The position numbers were made by a program, and so were the translations under genes. The notes below the pieces were generated by a model that was given only the letters and a program-made list of their open reading frames with translations, was not told the DNA's origin and searched no databases. From Cinclus cinclus (Eukaryota > Chordata > Aves > Passeriformes > Cinclidae): a stretch of DNA of 64,000 nt. The stretch covers positions 55,785,158-55,849,157 of the forward strand of contig NC_085049.1 of NCBI RefSeq assembly GCF_963662255.1. Reading direction: 5' to 3'. Of this stretch, positions 1 to 11,396 are shown piece after piece. Position 1 is the first letter of the stretch, and every line of letters begins with the position of its first letter.

Positions 1-1237
1 AGTTCTGTTTCCAATTGGCAAAGACAGGACAGAATAAAGAAGTAAAGGAAAATGAGGGGAAGCCTGCTTTGCTCCCTATTTTATAGTATAAGGGAGAAAA
101 AAAAAAAGCAAAAAGCTGTCTCACATTTTTACTATGTGTCTATTTGTTCTAATAAAAAAGAAGAGACAGTAGGAAGGCAATTTTCCCCATGGCTGAAACA
201 CACTGGTTTAGTTTATAGCTGAATGCTCCCCTCCCCCAGAAATGCAACATGTAAATAAAATGGTTGAAAACGTTGTTATGTCATTCTGGCTAGAAAAGAA
301 GTCAAAATTTTTCATTGTAATAGAAAAATACATTAAAAATGTCAAAAGCTTTCTGCTTAATTCTAACAAGGCCATCTGAATGCTGTATCACCCTTCCCTT
401 CCCAGAGAGCCCATCCATCAGCATGGTGCAAATAAGACTTTTGCATAGGTGAGGGACAATGTAACCAGGTGTAACCAAGACCAGGTGACTTGAACAACTC
501 CTGTTTGGTATAAAAAGCAGATCTCTGGGCATTTTTCCTTCTTTGTTTGAATTTACGATCATTGCATGGAAAAAAAAAAAAAACAACTCAGCAGACAAGC
601 TAAGACATCACTCCTCTACCAAGAAACAGGAAATCTAAATGCAATTAATAATTCCATTAAATTTCTGGAGGCATGGCTCAAGAGGGTCTGGCAACATACC
701 TCACTCCTAGACATAGAGGATATTGCTGGAACCAGTGACCTCTTAAAAACTGCAATAACCTTTCAGAGGGCTCACAGGAACTGGCTGGTCTGAAATTTGA
801 GGCGAACTATTCCCTGGTACAAGTTTGTTTATATTCCCAGCATGCTCATAATACATATTCCTTACCCACATTCATGAAACACACTTCCTCCCCCTATGGC
901 CTCTCCTCTTTGTTGACCAGCTGGTTGCAAACTCCAGTGATGCTTTGCTTCAGCTTGTAATGAAGTGTGATTGACCACAGTCCTCAGCCTGGTTCAGATG
1001 CAGCAAAGAGGCTTCCACTGGCTGGTCCATGAAATGATCCTCCACACGGTCACAAAGTCATCCTTCTCCTCTCTGCAGTGCTGGCTGGGCTTATGGATGG
1101 TCACACAGAGGGTGCATCCAGTGTTAGGAGTTGTTGGAGTAGTGCAAGGGACCTCAGCTTAGACACCGAGTGACCTCTCTGTCCTATCCTGCTTTTCACA
1201 CAGGTTGTCTCAACCCATGTCCCTAGAACTTTCCTTT

Positions 1238-1299
1238 AAAGGCACAATAGATCACTTTCTTTCCAAGAAAAGGCACAATAGATCACTTTCTTTCCAAGA
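1238..1299. repeat. Perfect 31-bp tandem duplication
   Basis: A 31-bp unit beginning AAAGGCACAATAGATC occupies 1238-1268 and repeats without mismatch at 1269-1299. The unit is not a simple repeat, and perfect identity suggests a recent duplication. Confidence 0.97.
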
Positions 1300-3379
1300 C
1301 AGCCCCCTGGGAAGCTTAACCTACTCTGAGTGTCTCTGAAGACTACAGGTGCTAAAGCAATTTGCAGCCAAATATTTAGATCCGCCCATCATTTTAACAC
1401 AGCCCAGGGTAAGAACAAAACATTTCTTATTGAAACATCTCTGAAATGGATGGAGGGATGTTTTCAATTCTTACCTGGAGTTTTGGAGCCCCTGGGCAGT
1501 AGAGGCTATCACACTGAAATGAAAAATGGCCTTAGCATCCTCCTGGAGCCCCTCAAATTTTAAGCAAGCTGGAATCATTGCTGATGCTGTGGAAGCATCA
1601 TCCCTCTTGCAAAAGAGAGACTCTTTTGGTCAATTCTGCACAATGTCTGAAATGGCTTGTGGTCCTCACAGTGGGCAGGAGACAGAGGAAAGGAAGACCA
1701 CGCTGCTGTGGTGGGGATGCATGAGAAAGAGAGATGGATGTTTCTGGTGGACTCATGGCTGTACAAGACATTTGTGGATGCTCTCTGCCCCAAAACCACC
1801 TGAGCAAATCTCTTCCAGACCTCTGTCTAGGACCTGACTGCTGCAGAGTTATCTAGGCAGCTTGTAGTGCCGCAGAGGAGCTGTGCCCAGAAGATCAGTC
1901 CCAAAACTTTCTGGGAACCTCGGAAGTGTCTCCACTCACCTTCAGCACAGCCAGCTCCCAGTGATGAGAGGAGCAGCTCACAGTCCCAGGAGGGCTCAAC
2001 GTCCCCAGCTTGGGACACTGGGCAAGCCACTTGCCACACAGACCCACTGCCTGTCCCAGGCAGTCTGCAGCACTGACCACTGCTTGGCTGGCCACCCCTT
2101 CATTTTAAAGCATGTCAGATGTTCAGCTCAGCAGAGCACAGAGCTGGAATTTGGCGAGGCAGGGTGCGGATGGGCTGGTGCGGTTGCTGTGATCTCAGTG
2201 AATTAGCATGTAAACATGTTTTGACTGAAGAAAACTGCAAGGCCATGCTCAAGAGCAGTTCCTGGGTGGGATTTGTAGAGCTAGGCAATCCATTTAAATG
2301 TGGCCCCATGGACTGGGAGGGAGGAAGCACTGTGATAAACAGCCAAATGTCTGCCCTGGCTTGCAGGAAAGAAGCTTGCCTTGAACCCCTCTCTCTTTCT
2401 GAGTAAGAAGCTGCATGCTCTGGAAAATGATGTATTTTCTGGGTGCAAAGGCATCAGACAAACGTAACTTTTGCTTTCTGCCTCAGCTCTGACATGATCA
2501 CAGGGATAAACCCAATGCCTCCTCTTATGAAGTAATCTGGAAAGAAGTTTATTTTGCAGAGATGTTCTGTAAAGCAGCCCCAGTCTGCCTCAATTACCAT
2601 GGCTGGAGGAAGCATATGCAACAATTTGCACTATACTCAGTCAGATATGGAGTGTACCTTTAACAGCAACAAGGAATAATAAATATCTACCTCAGGCTAA
2701 TTCACAGGTTTTCAGATCTTCCTAGGAGAGATCTCAGTGGAACTGATACAGCAAATATTGGAATGCTGTCTTGGAAACTGGGAAGCCATTCTTTAGATGA
2801 ACTAATAAGCCTGAGCCCAAATCCCCTGTGATGTGAGTGAACCCTGACTCACACCTGCATCACTGTTCAAAAGAGGCCTTGAGCTACAAACCCAGGAGCT
2901 GGCTTGTACCTGCAACCCAAAAGTGGGCTCTACTCACTGAGAAAAAGAAGGACACTAGGATATTGTAATGGCAAATTCCTCCAAATCCTCTGACTGAGCC
3001 TGTGCCTCTGGATCAAGACACAATAAGCAGAGAAAACCAAACCAAACTTTGCATGAAAGCCACTTCTTATCTGGGGCAGGAAGCAGCCTTTCCTATGCTG
3101 TGGAGGGGCCAGAGCAAAACACGATGAAGAGAGAAATGCATGGGACTCTCAGGGAGAGGTGGGCAAGGGAGTGGGTGGAAGAAAGAAGGAGAGAAATGGT
3201 AAGAAGAGACTTGGGTAAACAAAACAAAAGAAAAGGCATCCATGGGTAAATTCTGGAATTATCTGAATTATTTCCCTGGTATCACATTACACATATTTCT
3301 CTTGAGCTCTTGGGAAAATCAGGCATGTAATTACTTTCTGGATAATCCAGGAAAAGGCGAGGCTGAAGCCCCTTGCTTT

Positions 3380-3409
3380 GGGTGTGGGGGCACCTTGGGG
3401 AGGGTGGGG
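3380..3409 (+). other. G-quadruplex motif
   Basis: G-runs of 3, 5, 4, 3 and 4 are separated by loops TGT, CACCTT, A and T. This satisfies the standard G3+N1-7 rule with a spare run. The G-rich strand is the plus strand, so SYN3 RNA would carry the C-rich complement. Confidence 0.85.
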
Positions 3410-3602
3410 AGGTGGTGAGCCATGTACAAAATCCCTGTGTCAAAGGGCCTGGGGGCCCAAGTGATGCACAAGGCACTCACTGTATGTCTGCATTGTCTCC
3501 TTCATAAAAGGGGCTGGGACTGGGAAAAAGGAGGCAGTTTCCAGGATACTGGCCAGCAGCTGCTGGAATGCCCCGACCCCCTCCAGCCCCTACATGCTAT
3601 AA

Positions 3603-3625
3603 GGGCAGCAGGGAGGGGAAGGGGG
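3603..3625 (+). other. G-quadruplex motif
   Basis: G-runs of 3, 3, 4 and 5 with loops CAGCA, A and AA. The short loops favour a stable fold. It lies within a purine-rich stretch that continues to about 3640. Confidence 0.85.
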
Positions 3626-4958
3626 AGGAGAGAGACATTTGTGCCCTTTTTTTCTTTTTCTTTTCCAAGGGTGAAAATAAGGAAGGTTTTCCTTTGAGGA
3701 GCCAGTTCTCACCCACTGCACCACTTTTCCCCACTTGAGAAATTCTCAGCTGTACATAGTAAGGAATTTTGAGATGTTCAACTCCTGCCTGCCCAGGGCA
3801 TAGAGATGGGAAAAATCACTCCATAAATGCTGAGGTCTGCAAACTGCTGGAGCTTTTGTCCACATCTACTTTGGCCCAGAGACCTTTATGCAGTGTTCAG
3901 CTGTGAGATGGACTGGTTGGTAATTAATACTTACTCTGCAAGAGTACCTTGGGACAAGGGGTGAGGGTGTCAGAATGGTGAATAAGAGTGATGGACGCAT
4001 GCTTTGACATCTCAGAAAACAAGGCTTGAATTAAAAGTTAAATGGACCAGAAGCAAGTGCAGGAAGAAAGAAAAGGTATTCACATTGCTCATTCTGACAG
4101 GGGAGGACCAATGAGTAAATCTCAGGTTTGTGGTGGGTCAAAAGGTAACCCTGACTACACTGACACTTTGCCAGGAGCTCCACGGAAGTTTCAGCTCCAT
4201 CCCTGGGACACAGCAGTGCTGTGACCAGCCCTGCTCAGCCCCAGGGTCAGATCACCTTGCTCTTGGTGCTGTCACCAAAGGGAGATCCAGCTCCTCAGGG
4301 CTGCAGGTGTGTCCTCAGTGGCCTCGGCCAGGCTGTGGGAACAGACTTCTTCTGTTGCCTTCTGCAAGAACCACAAATCCCAGCCTACTCTGGTTCCTGT
4401 GAAACCACCCCTGAAATTAGTTATGGGATCACATCAAGGGAAGGGGCTGTGCTGGGCTCAAGGGAGTTCTCTTGGTGAGGTCCTTGATGAGATCTGATGT
4501 CCCACCCTAAAAGGCTGGGAGGATTTTCTTGGCTTGAATGCAGATGGAATGGGAACTTTTGGGGCGGCAAGAGAGAAGGGCTTTTAAAAACCTTCTTTTG
4601 TGAGTCCTCCCTTTCTGAAGGCTTGTTTTCTGGGGAGACCTGGACTTGGCAAACCACCAGCACTTTAATGATCACAGACACAACCATTCAGGCCACTCGT
4701 TCCATTCAAGGAATTGTGGAGTCCCACACAATAGTGGCCTCCCAGCATCTTCCTGTGCCACCTCCTGCTCATCAAACAGGGGTAATCAAAGCCACCCCCC
4801 CACCAAGAGAAGAAGCACTAGTTAGTGCAGCACTATTGCTTTTGGGCACAGCTTTTTGTGCTTCTTCAAGCTGTCAGAATAGGAAGGACACTTTGCTGTA
4901 GGTCTGGTCCCCCACCCAGGCTGTACTGTGGTCACATTCCTGCTGCCCACAAAGAGCT

Positions 4959-4989
4959 GGGGATAGGAGGGTAGGGGGTGGAGGTGGGG
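4959..4989 (+). other. G-quadruplex motif
   Basis: G-runs of 4, 3, 5 and 4 with loops ATAGGA, TA and TGGAGGT. The longer loops make it weaker than the motifs at 3380 and 3603. Confidence 0.8.
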
Positions 4990-6619
4990 TACTGCATTAA
5001 GCACAACATGAGGCAGCAATTTGATTTTGTGTATTATCAGAATAGTGCATTACTGGAACATTTCCACGTTGCTACATCTAAATAATATGGCCTGGAGCTG
5101 TTTGCAAGGAGTATCACTTTTTGTTTAGGATTTTGCAATTTTTTTTTCCAGCCTACTTCATTTGTTCTTGAATTTGGGGAGCAGTGGAACTGGCCTAACT
5201 TGGACCAGCCATGGGGTAGGGCTGTGGAGCTTCAGGCAGAAGAAATCTGGCTCACAGACCTTGAGAAATGCATCTGAGGGTTGGGTTTGTGGGGTTTTTT
5301 TGGATATGTACAGGACTAGGCAGGACACTGCGAGGTTAAATTCTATGCATTTATAGGAACTCTGGTAAAGTAATTAAGGACCCAGACTTGACTTGCAATA
5401 GCATAGTTATAACCTGGTGGGGAATGTTTTCCATATTCCTTGTGTCTATTTTTGTAATGATACTAATCCTTTACATTTCTGTATCACCTTACATTTAGGG
5501 GGACTAGATCCCAAGATACTTTGCATATGCAGGACAAAAATACAGACAGACATGATGGTGCTACACCTAAAACAGATTGGAAAGTGATGTGATGTGATAA
5601 ATGCAATTTCTTGAAAACTTTCCACAGCCTTGCCTCCTTTTCACCCCTATGTCTGTATGCTAGGGAATACAGAAGCTCTCCATGCTGCTCCCAGGTGTGC
5701 ATATGTGCACAAACACACACACTCATTTTACACAAACTTGCCTCCACTTTCTGCTTTCCACTTCTCAAAAAGTGGAATTTGGCAAGAAATGCAGGAACAA
5801 AAATATTTGGTCCTGGGTATACAAAGCTAAATGATGAAAATACAAGGGCTTTTTAACCAGACTTGTGAAAACATGAATTTTATGTGTAAGTTTTTATCAA
5901 ATTATTGCTGCATTGTTGCATAGAACTTGTGAAACCTTAAAAGCTCGCCACTGTGCAAAAAAAACCTTACTCATAATAATCTATTGTCAGTGACCACCAT
6001 GTTAGATGATTTAAAGCTTTCTTATCAGGAAATACAGACAAAAGTTTACAATTTTACCAGCAAATTCCTAAGTTCAAACTTAAACTCCAGAACTTCTCAT
6101 TATTTTTAAATTAGTTAGGTAGAGAAATATTCCTGTTAATGGGAGCCTTGGTATACCACCTTCAGCCCACTGAAAGCATGAAATGACTCATGACACCCAT
6201 TGAATATTTTAAAAGGAATTCCTTGAAAAAACCCCAAGATTTAGGAACTCAAATGTTACTAAAAATTCAGTATTAGACTGTTATTGTTTCATAATCAAAT
6301 TTTTGGGCAAATGACATATTTAGGGCTCAATATTTTCATGTCTCAGAAGCAAAAATAATTTTCTTTTTAAAAGAAGTTTGAGCAGTATAAAACAGTAATC
6401 CTGTCAAATCAGTCCATAATTAGACCTGAATCATGATGTTATTGCAATACAAAGAACAATTTCAAATGTTTTAAGAAGATTTCATTCAGTGTTAATCACA
6501 GTTTCTCTCTTCCTTGATCTCAAAAATTTTGGAGACTGTATGCTCAGGCAGATTTAGCTGCAAATTAATGGAGAGAGAAAACAATGCGATTTTGTGTCTC
6601 CTAAAATATAATCTGTGGC

Positions 6620-6636
6620 TTTTTTTTTTTTTTTTT
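6620..6636. repeat. Poly-T tract (T17)
   Basis: Homopolymer in AT-rich intron with no associated element recognised. Confidence 0.93.
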
Positions 6637-7201
6637 GTGAAGCATTTCACAATACTGGTGTGTAACTGCTGCACACAGGGCACGTGTACTTTGGGCAAAG
6701 CAGCAAACAGAGCACTGTGAGCTCTGGAAACAGCCTGAAACGTGGACAAAACACACCAATGGCTTTGAAAAGCCACATGAGCTGTTTCACAAATGTAACT
6801 CAGATATCCAGCAAATGCAAAAGGAACAACTTTGTTATGGTGTCTGGTCCAGAAAGCAATGCTTTTAGCATGTGTGGCTAATAGGAGCCTTAGCTGTTCT
6901 TGATCACTTCCCCCATAAGCTGTTTAAACAGGAGGCATTAGGCTGGAAAGCCGAGCACTTTCACAGAGGATGGGGGTTAATAATTCAGAGTGCAAAATCC
7001 CGTTTGATCTGCTGAGAAATTCAATCCAGCTAGAGCATAATTTTGCTTAATAGCATGGTGGGTGAGGAGGTTGCCAGAGGTGGGATGCTTCCCTCCTGGC
7101 TGAGGTCAGGCTACTGGAGCTGACCCATGTGCCACCACCTGGAGTTCTGCTTGCTGTCCCCTTCCTCATGGTCCTGCTCCCTTTTGCTGCCTGTGTGTTT
7201 A

Positions 7202-7225
7202 ACACACACACACACACACACACAC
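7202..7225. repeat. (AC)12 microsatellite
   Basis: Twelve uninterrupted AC dinucleotides, bounded by GTGTTTA on the left and GTGGATTC on the right. It is likely polymorphic in length. Confidence 0.97.
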
Positions 7226-9445
7226 GTGGATTCGTGTCTGAGCTCCATTTTCTCTGGCAGCTGCTGTAGGTGAGTTGTGGATGCATTTTTGGAAGTCTCC
7301 CAAGGCACAGATACTCCCAGCCTGCCAGAAGGAGCCTCATTCTCCAGGTGGAGGCCCCCCAGCTGAGAAATGTGCCAATAATGACAGAATTGAAGCCAAG
7401 CTTTTCCCTGGTGTGTCGATGCACAGGTACATTCACTGCTGTGCGTGCCTCTGAGGACTGCCTGTCAAAGCCAAGAGCACAAGGGACCTGTGTAGGTTGG
7501 ATTTTCCTCTCTTGCATATCCTACACATGGCAATTCACTGTGTGCTTCCTTGCAGTGTCTAGAGCTGAGTCTTTGAGAAGAATGGAAAATTTGTCAAAAT
7601 CTTGCCACTTTAAGAGGAAGCTGAGTGGCTCCCCTTGTTCTCAATAGAATGTACCTTTCTTTTACTGCTGCTAATGCAGAAAGCAGCTGATCATATTCTG
7701 TGGGACTCACATTGTTTTTGTAGTACTCTGCCTCTGGAATAAACCAAAGCATACTGCATGTCAAGAACAGCAAGGATTTTATGGTGGAAGACAGGCCACT
7801 GATTCCCATGGATGCTCTTTCTTTCCTTCAGACCTCTGAGAGAAACTGAGTGCTGTACGGTGCTGCCATCAGAGACATAGTAGCTCCTCAGAAAAAGAAA
7901 GGATTGTCATTTGTCACTTTAAAGTGCATTAAACATGCACTTGCCTATTTAGGTTGTTAAAGAATTTCATCAAGTGCTTGTGCAACACCTCATCCTAACC
8001 CACAACTGCAGCCCTTTGCTGCAATATAAACAGTGATGATAAATTAATGTCTGCCTTGGCAATATTGCTTCAGTCTCCAATTCTGAGAAAGTGTTTTCAT
8101 TTAGAGAAGAGAAACCAAATGGCAGATTGCACTGTCTCTCACCCTTCCTGTCCGTGAACAAGCGGATCCTTGTTGTAAACCCTGTGCAACTTGCTCTGGG
8201 GGAGGAGGCACTGTGGAAGCCCCTCACCTTTGAAATAAGGGCAGCACATCAGTAGTTATTTCTTGGGGATTTTTCTAGTTAGCTATTTCAAAAGGAGAAG
8301 GAAAGAGTTTCTTGAAAACCAAATACACAGGTTTGCAGGTAGAAAGACCAGAGCAGGCAGAGGTGAAATGCATTACAAACATGATGCTCCTTCCAAGCCC
8401 AGAATCACCAACACAGAAGTAACATTATGCTGTTGTTCACCTTCCAAAGTCTGTACATGATGCAGAGTGGATAGTCAGAATCCCTGGATAATCATCTTTG
8501 TCAGCTGGGCTCTCACAAGGCAAACTCTGCTTCCTAAGGCTGCTCAGCCTGAGCTCATGTAACACCCTGGCTGAGACCAGGAAGGTGACTGGCATTGCTC
8601 AGAAGTATATTACCAAAAATAAACATCCATGGAGCCAGGCAGCCACTGCTCTTCAGTGCTGCTCTCAAGGGCTCACTGAGTTTCCTGGAGACAGAAAAAT
8701 CAACCAGGAAGAAGCACTCGTGGCCCACTGGAAGAGTTGCGTTGCCATGCTCTCTAAGAAAGGACCAGCCTTTAAGCTGGGGAAGCTTCCAGGCATGTTT
8801 ATCTGTCCGTGCTGCAAAGAGCCATGGCAAGCAAGGGTTAGTAATGTTCTTTCCTTGTTTCTCATGTCATGCATACATCAGGGTATGAGCATGAATCCAT
8901 ACACTAATTTTGTCCAGTGTCCTCACAGCCTTAGGGAAAGTAAAGGCAGTGAGCCTTTGTAAGAAGCATTTGATACCAGCAAACTTGTGGGTTGAGTCAG
9001 AGAGCTGGGATAAATGAAAGGGGTGTCCCATCATTCCTAGAAACTGCCAAGTTATGGACAGCAGAGGGATAGCCAAGGCAGCAGGATGCGAGGAGTGCTT
9101 ACAGGAGGGGAGGAGTGAGGACAGCATGGGTAGCCTTGCTTAAAGGAAGGTGTGCTTCCTTTTTATATATCCCAGCTGCTGCTCCCTCAGCAAGCTCAGC
9201 TCACCGACCACAGAGTCTCCATGACAGAGCAGCAGCTGGGAGATATAAAGGCAGAGATTCAAATGAAGTGTGTGTATTTTAAAACATGAAGACATTGCAG
9301 CAAGCTCCAACCCCTGCTTGTCTTTTGCCCTGCCCTGACTACCTCCAGCACCATTAATCTCAAGGGAAAACTAGCTTGGCCTTTGAGCTAGGGCTTTCCT
9401 CTCTGATTACAGTGTTTGGACTACACAGTGCCAGCTAAGCCCCAG

Positions 9446-9590
9446 ACGCTGGAGCTGCGCATCAAAGGCACTCCCATTCCCAGACGGAGGATGCTGTGTT
9501 AAGGGACTGCCACCTGGCAGCATCTCCAAGGAACTGCAAAAACGCTTCGCAGAGACAGAGGTTAGTGAGCGTCAGCCTGCGGGAGACTCG
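9446..9590. promoter_or_regulatory. Small CpG cluster downstream of the SYN3 exon
   Basis: About eight CpG in 145 bp (GACGCTGG, CTGCGCATC, AACGCTTCGC, GAGCGTCAGC, CTGCGGGAG), denser than nearby intron. It lies 1.3 kb inside the intron after the first coding exon, where intronic regulatory elements are common. No specific motif is assigned. Confidence 0.25.
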
Positions 9591-10880
9591 TGGTGCACCC
9601 AGGAGAGAGGGGTCAGGTCTGGCTGAGCCAGACTGGTGTTGCCCACTGATGGAGCTGGCACTGAGGGGCTGCTACTGTGATGAAAGACACCAGGCCAGGG
9701 AAACACCCATGGGGACACCCTTAGCAGGGACTTCCCCACTCAGTTAAGAAGTTTTTCTTCCTTTGACAAAAATCCCACTGTCTTCCTTCTCTTACTTCAA
9801 GCTGGTTGTAGGTGTCTGACCTAGTTGTACTCAGTCATGGTCTCGTTTTAGGTAAGAGCTAAGCTTTTGATTTGTGAAGATGCAACTGAAGAGACCTTGT
9901 CCCCGCTCTTCTAGTTAAACAGAGAAGACTAAAGGTGAAAACTGTACTGAAAAGTGTTGTGGGATGAACACAGAAAAATAAAATAATCCCCCTTGACCGA
10001 GACCCAGTAATCTAACTTCTTTCATTTTGAAGTCTTAAATACTGCCCCCTTAGCTGGGCTACTCTTTCCTTCTTTTGTCTTGCAACAAGCTGGCAGATGA
10101 AATAAGAGCATCTTCTCAACACATTCTCTAGATTTTTTTCCCTCAGATAAGACTCTCAAACAGGTTGCCTAAAGCTTTCTAAACCAGCTGACTTTGAAAA
10201 GGACCATACAAATGGCAGTAAGTAATTTCTCTAACATTTCAGAAGACTTCAATTGGGAACACTTTGGAAAGTGTACTGTGCCACCCAATAACATAGAAAA
10301 CAAGCTTCTAAAAGTTCTGTTTGTAAAGAGACCTGCATGCACAAGACAAATCTGAGGCTTCGCTGAGCCTGAGATCCTTTTGCCAGCAGTTGTTGCTATG
10401 CTTAGCAGGCAAAGGGCCCTTGGCAGGTGTGGTTGTCTTCTCATAACTTATGTATAAGTTTGCATTCAGAGGAAAGCTCAAGAGAGATGGAGAGCTGGAG
10501 AGATTGAGTCACTTTTAATTTTTAGAGTCAGCACAGCGGATTAAGGTCCTGAGCCACATCATTAACACACCTTCAGCTGTGACACTCTTAGGATTACTTG
10601 TAGATATGACAGCTCGGGTATGCCTGATGAGCCAAGAAGGCCCTATGTGTGTTCATGTATTAAGGCTATGAAGAAGTTGGTCAATGAATACCAAGAAAGT
10701 TATGAAAAATCCCACTCTGCCATTCACACAAGTTGTCTGACAGACGCCAACCTGAAGCCAGAGCTGGTGACCCAGATGTGAAAGCATCGGTGCACACCCT
10801 GCACATTATCCAGTTGATTATTAGCCGTGATTCCCAGATCCCTGAGAACGTGGAGCTGAATCCAGTGGGGGATCAGGGGT

Positions 10881-10890
10881 GACTTACCAG
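10881..10890 (-). other. SYN3: Splice donor after SYN3 first coding exon
   Basis: On the minus strand the sequence reads GACTG|GTAAGTC, an almost perfect U1 match. The GT is at 10887-10886. The reading frame meets a TAA inside the donor, as expected when a frame runs past an exon end. The split codon TG|G restores the Trp of the conserved HTDW motif if the next exon begins with G, matching synapsin gene structure. Confidence 0.92.
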
Positions 10891-11204
10891 TCCGTGTGTG
10901 CATCATCGATCACCAGGAGGATCTTGGGTTTCTGTGCCACGGGGGGCGCGGGGCCGGCCGAGTGGTCCATGAGTCCCGCGGCCGCTTGCGTGGTTTGCTT
11001 CATGGCGCTGGAGATGGAGCTGAAGATGCTGCTGCTGGTCGAGGAAGAGTGGGAGGCCTGGGGTGGCTGGAGGTGCTTTCTCTCCGTGGCAGGAGAAACC
11101 GGAGAGCTCGTGGAGCTGTCGGGGCGCTGCAAGTCCATCATGTAGCCATTGGGCAGGTTTGCCACGAAACTGCTGTCTGAGAGACGCCGCCGGAGGAAAT
11201 TCAT
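10888..11204 (-). CDS. SYN3: Synapsin III, first coding exon (partial gene)
   Basis: Synapsins are peripheral phosphoproteins on synaptic vesicles that tether vesicles and regulate transmitter release; SYN3 is the neuronal, developmentally early member. The exon encodes 105 full codons plus two bases of a split Trp codon. Residues 1-28 are domain A, starting [13 protein letters not shown], with the RRxS site at Ser-9 that PKA and CaM kinase I phosphorylate in this family. Residues 29-91 are a Ser/Pro/Gln-rich linker. Residues 92-106 ([15 protein letters not shown]) are the start of the C domain, the ATP-grasp-like fold. The linker (DSSTSSP, SSAMKQ) matches synapsin III rather than I or II, from memory of those proteins. 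The start is the first ATG after an in-frame TAA at 11259-11261. Its context has G at -3 and A at +4. The exon ends at a GTAAGT donor in phase 2. The C-terminal remainder lies beyond the left edge of the window. Confidence 0.94.
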
Positions 11205-11379
11205 TGCTGCAGTGTTGTGGGGAAACTTCCTCAGCAAGAGCAAGGCTGGACAGTGCTGTTAGCAGTCCTGGACAATGTCTCCGTGTCCGTGTGGGTACCT
11301 CCTCAAAGTCCAGGCACGATCCCTTGAAATTGTGCTGGAGGTATATGCTTAATTTTGTCAGCTATATTTTCTTTCTCTC
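11205..11379 (-). other. SYN3: 5' UTR part of the SYN3 first coding exon
   Basis: This 175-nt stretch lies between a strong splice acceptor and the SYN3 start codon. It contains no ATG on the minus strand, and it has a TAA in frame with the coding sequence at 11259-11261, so translation cannot enter from further upstream in that frame. If the acceptor is used, the whole exon is 492 nt and an upstream non-coding leader exon must exist. The alternative is that transcription starts inside or just before this stretch, which the sequence alone does not exclude. No TATA box is evident here. Confidence 0.65.
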
Positions 11380-11396
11380 CTGTGGGAAGAGAATCA
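11380..11396 (-). other. SYN3: Predicted splice acceptor before SYN3 first coding exon
   Basis: On the minus strand the sequence reads TTGATTCTCTTCCCACAG before the exon. It has a pyrimidine-rich tract, a CAG at the boundary (AG at 11381-11380), and no AG within the tract. It is the best acceptor in the few hundred bases upstream of the ATG. RNA reads have not been seen, so its use is inferred. Confidence 0.65.

Larger units (their letters stand above)
1..10880 (-). other. SYN3: SYN3 intron following the first coding exon (5' part)
   Basis: This stretch lies downstream of the donor at 10887 and runs off the left edge. I searched the minus strand for the next synapsin exon (the short segment after HTDW containing KYF and ending near VEQ before a donor) and did not find it, so the intron exceeds 10.8 kb here. 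Contents are a 31-bp tandem duplication (1238-1299), three G-quadruplex motifs (3380-4989), a (CA)n repeat (7202-7225), a poly-T tract (6620-6636) and a weak CpG cluster (9446-9590). The short ORFs resemble no protein I know. Confidence 0.85.

Noticed and set aside
11205..11243. Apparent N-terminal extension of the SYN3 reading frame starting at 11243
   Set aside because: The codon at 11243-11241 is TTG, not ATG. The conserved synapsin start is the ATG at 11204-11202, and an in-frame stop lies just upstream at 11259-11261.
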